From: Limnomonas spitsbergensis
Taxonomy: Eukaryota; Chlorophyta; Chlorophyceae; Chlamydomonadales
DNA length: 64,000 bases
NCBI GenBank assembly: GCA_037349105.1
Contig: JAYJMM010000121.1
Span: 1,250,001-1,314,000 of the forward strand
Direction of reading: 5' to 3'
A program made the translations under genes and the position numbers. Under the pieces are notes generated by a model. It was not told where the DNA came from. It saw nothing but the letters and a program-made list of their open reading frames with translations, and made no database searches. Of the stretch, positions 63,746-64,000 are shown in pieces. How positions within the stretch are numbered: the stretch's first letter is position 1; each line of letters opens with the position of its first letter.

Positions 63746-64000
63746 CCTGTCAGTAGCTTGGCGGGGTTGGACAACACCGCCTCAGCTTCATGCTCACACA
63801 CATATGCCTTGCACTCCACTTCCAGCCTCTTGCCACATGCCTCTCGCCTCTTGCCCTCCTGCCTCATGCCCGCATGTCCACATACAAGCATGCAAATCGC
63901 CCTCCCCTGCACCAGCGACTGTATTACCTATATTGATCTATGCCTCCTGACAAAACGAATATTAATTTCCCATCATGACCCATGAGGCCGTGACCCATGC
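63746..64000. other. intron sequence to window edge
   Basis: No exon of the RRM gene recognised before the window ends; the next exon should begin with the third strand of RRM2. Confidence 0.4.

Noticed and set aside
63385..63985. His/Ala/Pro/Met-rich frames on both strands
   Set aside because: 7-bp array in intron 6 of the RRM gene; all frames open.

Overview
Nuclear genome of a green alga, most likely volvocine (Volvox-like). The signs are mid-GC DNA, intron-rich genes with 0.1-3 kb introns packed with G-rich minisatellites, LINE and hAT debris, ankyrin-repeat paralogues, and an inserted piece of mitochondrial nad5 next to a GC-rich hairpin like the palindromic repeats known from Volvox organelle DNA. 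The species cannot be fixed from sequence alone. Nearly all long open frames in the window are artefacts of tandem arrays whose unit lengths keep several frames open; the real genes are built from short exons.

Layout. 1-3 kb: degenerate DNA and a decayed hAT-type transposase (-). 3.2-8.6 kb (-): 3' half of the proteasome subunit beta type-4 gene, its introns filled by a 51-bp array and a C-rich array. 8.8-10.7 kb (-): exons of a Gln-rich protein, with the mitochondrial insertion in or beside an intron. 11-22 kb: repeats, a LINE fragment, a TIR element, a 21-bp array, an unknown membrane protein (+), an ankyrin pseudogene (-) and a Z-DNA-prone 26-bp array. 23.1 kb: an isolated exon (+) and its derived 106-bp array. 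26.1-47.3 kb (+): one or two very long genes with 16 exons. Exons 5-16 are phase-consistent and give about 1,225 residues of unknown function; exons 1-4 are phase-consistent with each other but miss exon 5 by one base. 47.3-50.7 kb: LINE 3' ends and SINE-like repeats. 50.8-52.1 kb (-): intact ankyrin-repeat gene. 53.6-54.6 kb: LINE pieces. 55.2-55.6 kb: hAT-type MITE with an 8-bp target duplication. 56.8 kb to the right edge (+): RNA-binding protein with two RRMs, running off the window.

Main observation. In every multi-exon gene the introns carry one to about ten degraded copies of the adjacent exon edge together with its splice site. Copies of the upstream exon's 3' end plus donor lie at the 5' side of the intron, and copies of the acceptor plus the downstream exon's 5' end lie at the 3' side. 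Several large minisatellites (93-bp at 43.6-45.1 kb, G-rich at 33.8-35.9 kb, 106-bp at 23.5-24.6 kb, about 103-bp at 26.4-26.9 kb) look like amplified exon edges. Only the exon-proximal or best-preserved copy keeps frame and phase, which was used here to pick the true exons. This may be a route of intron growth, or a reservoir of decoy splice sites.
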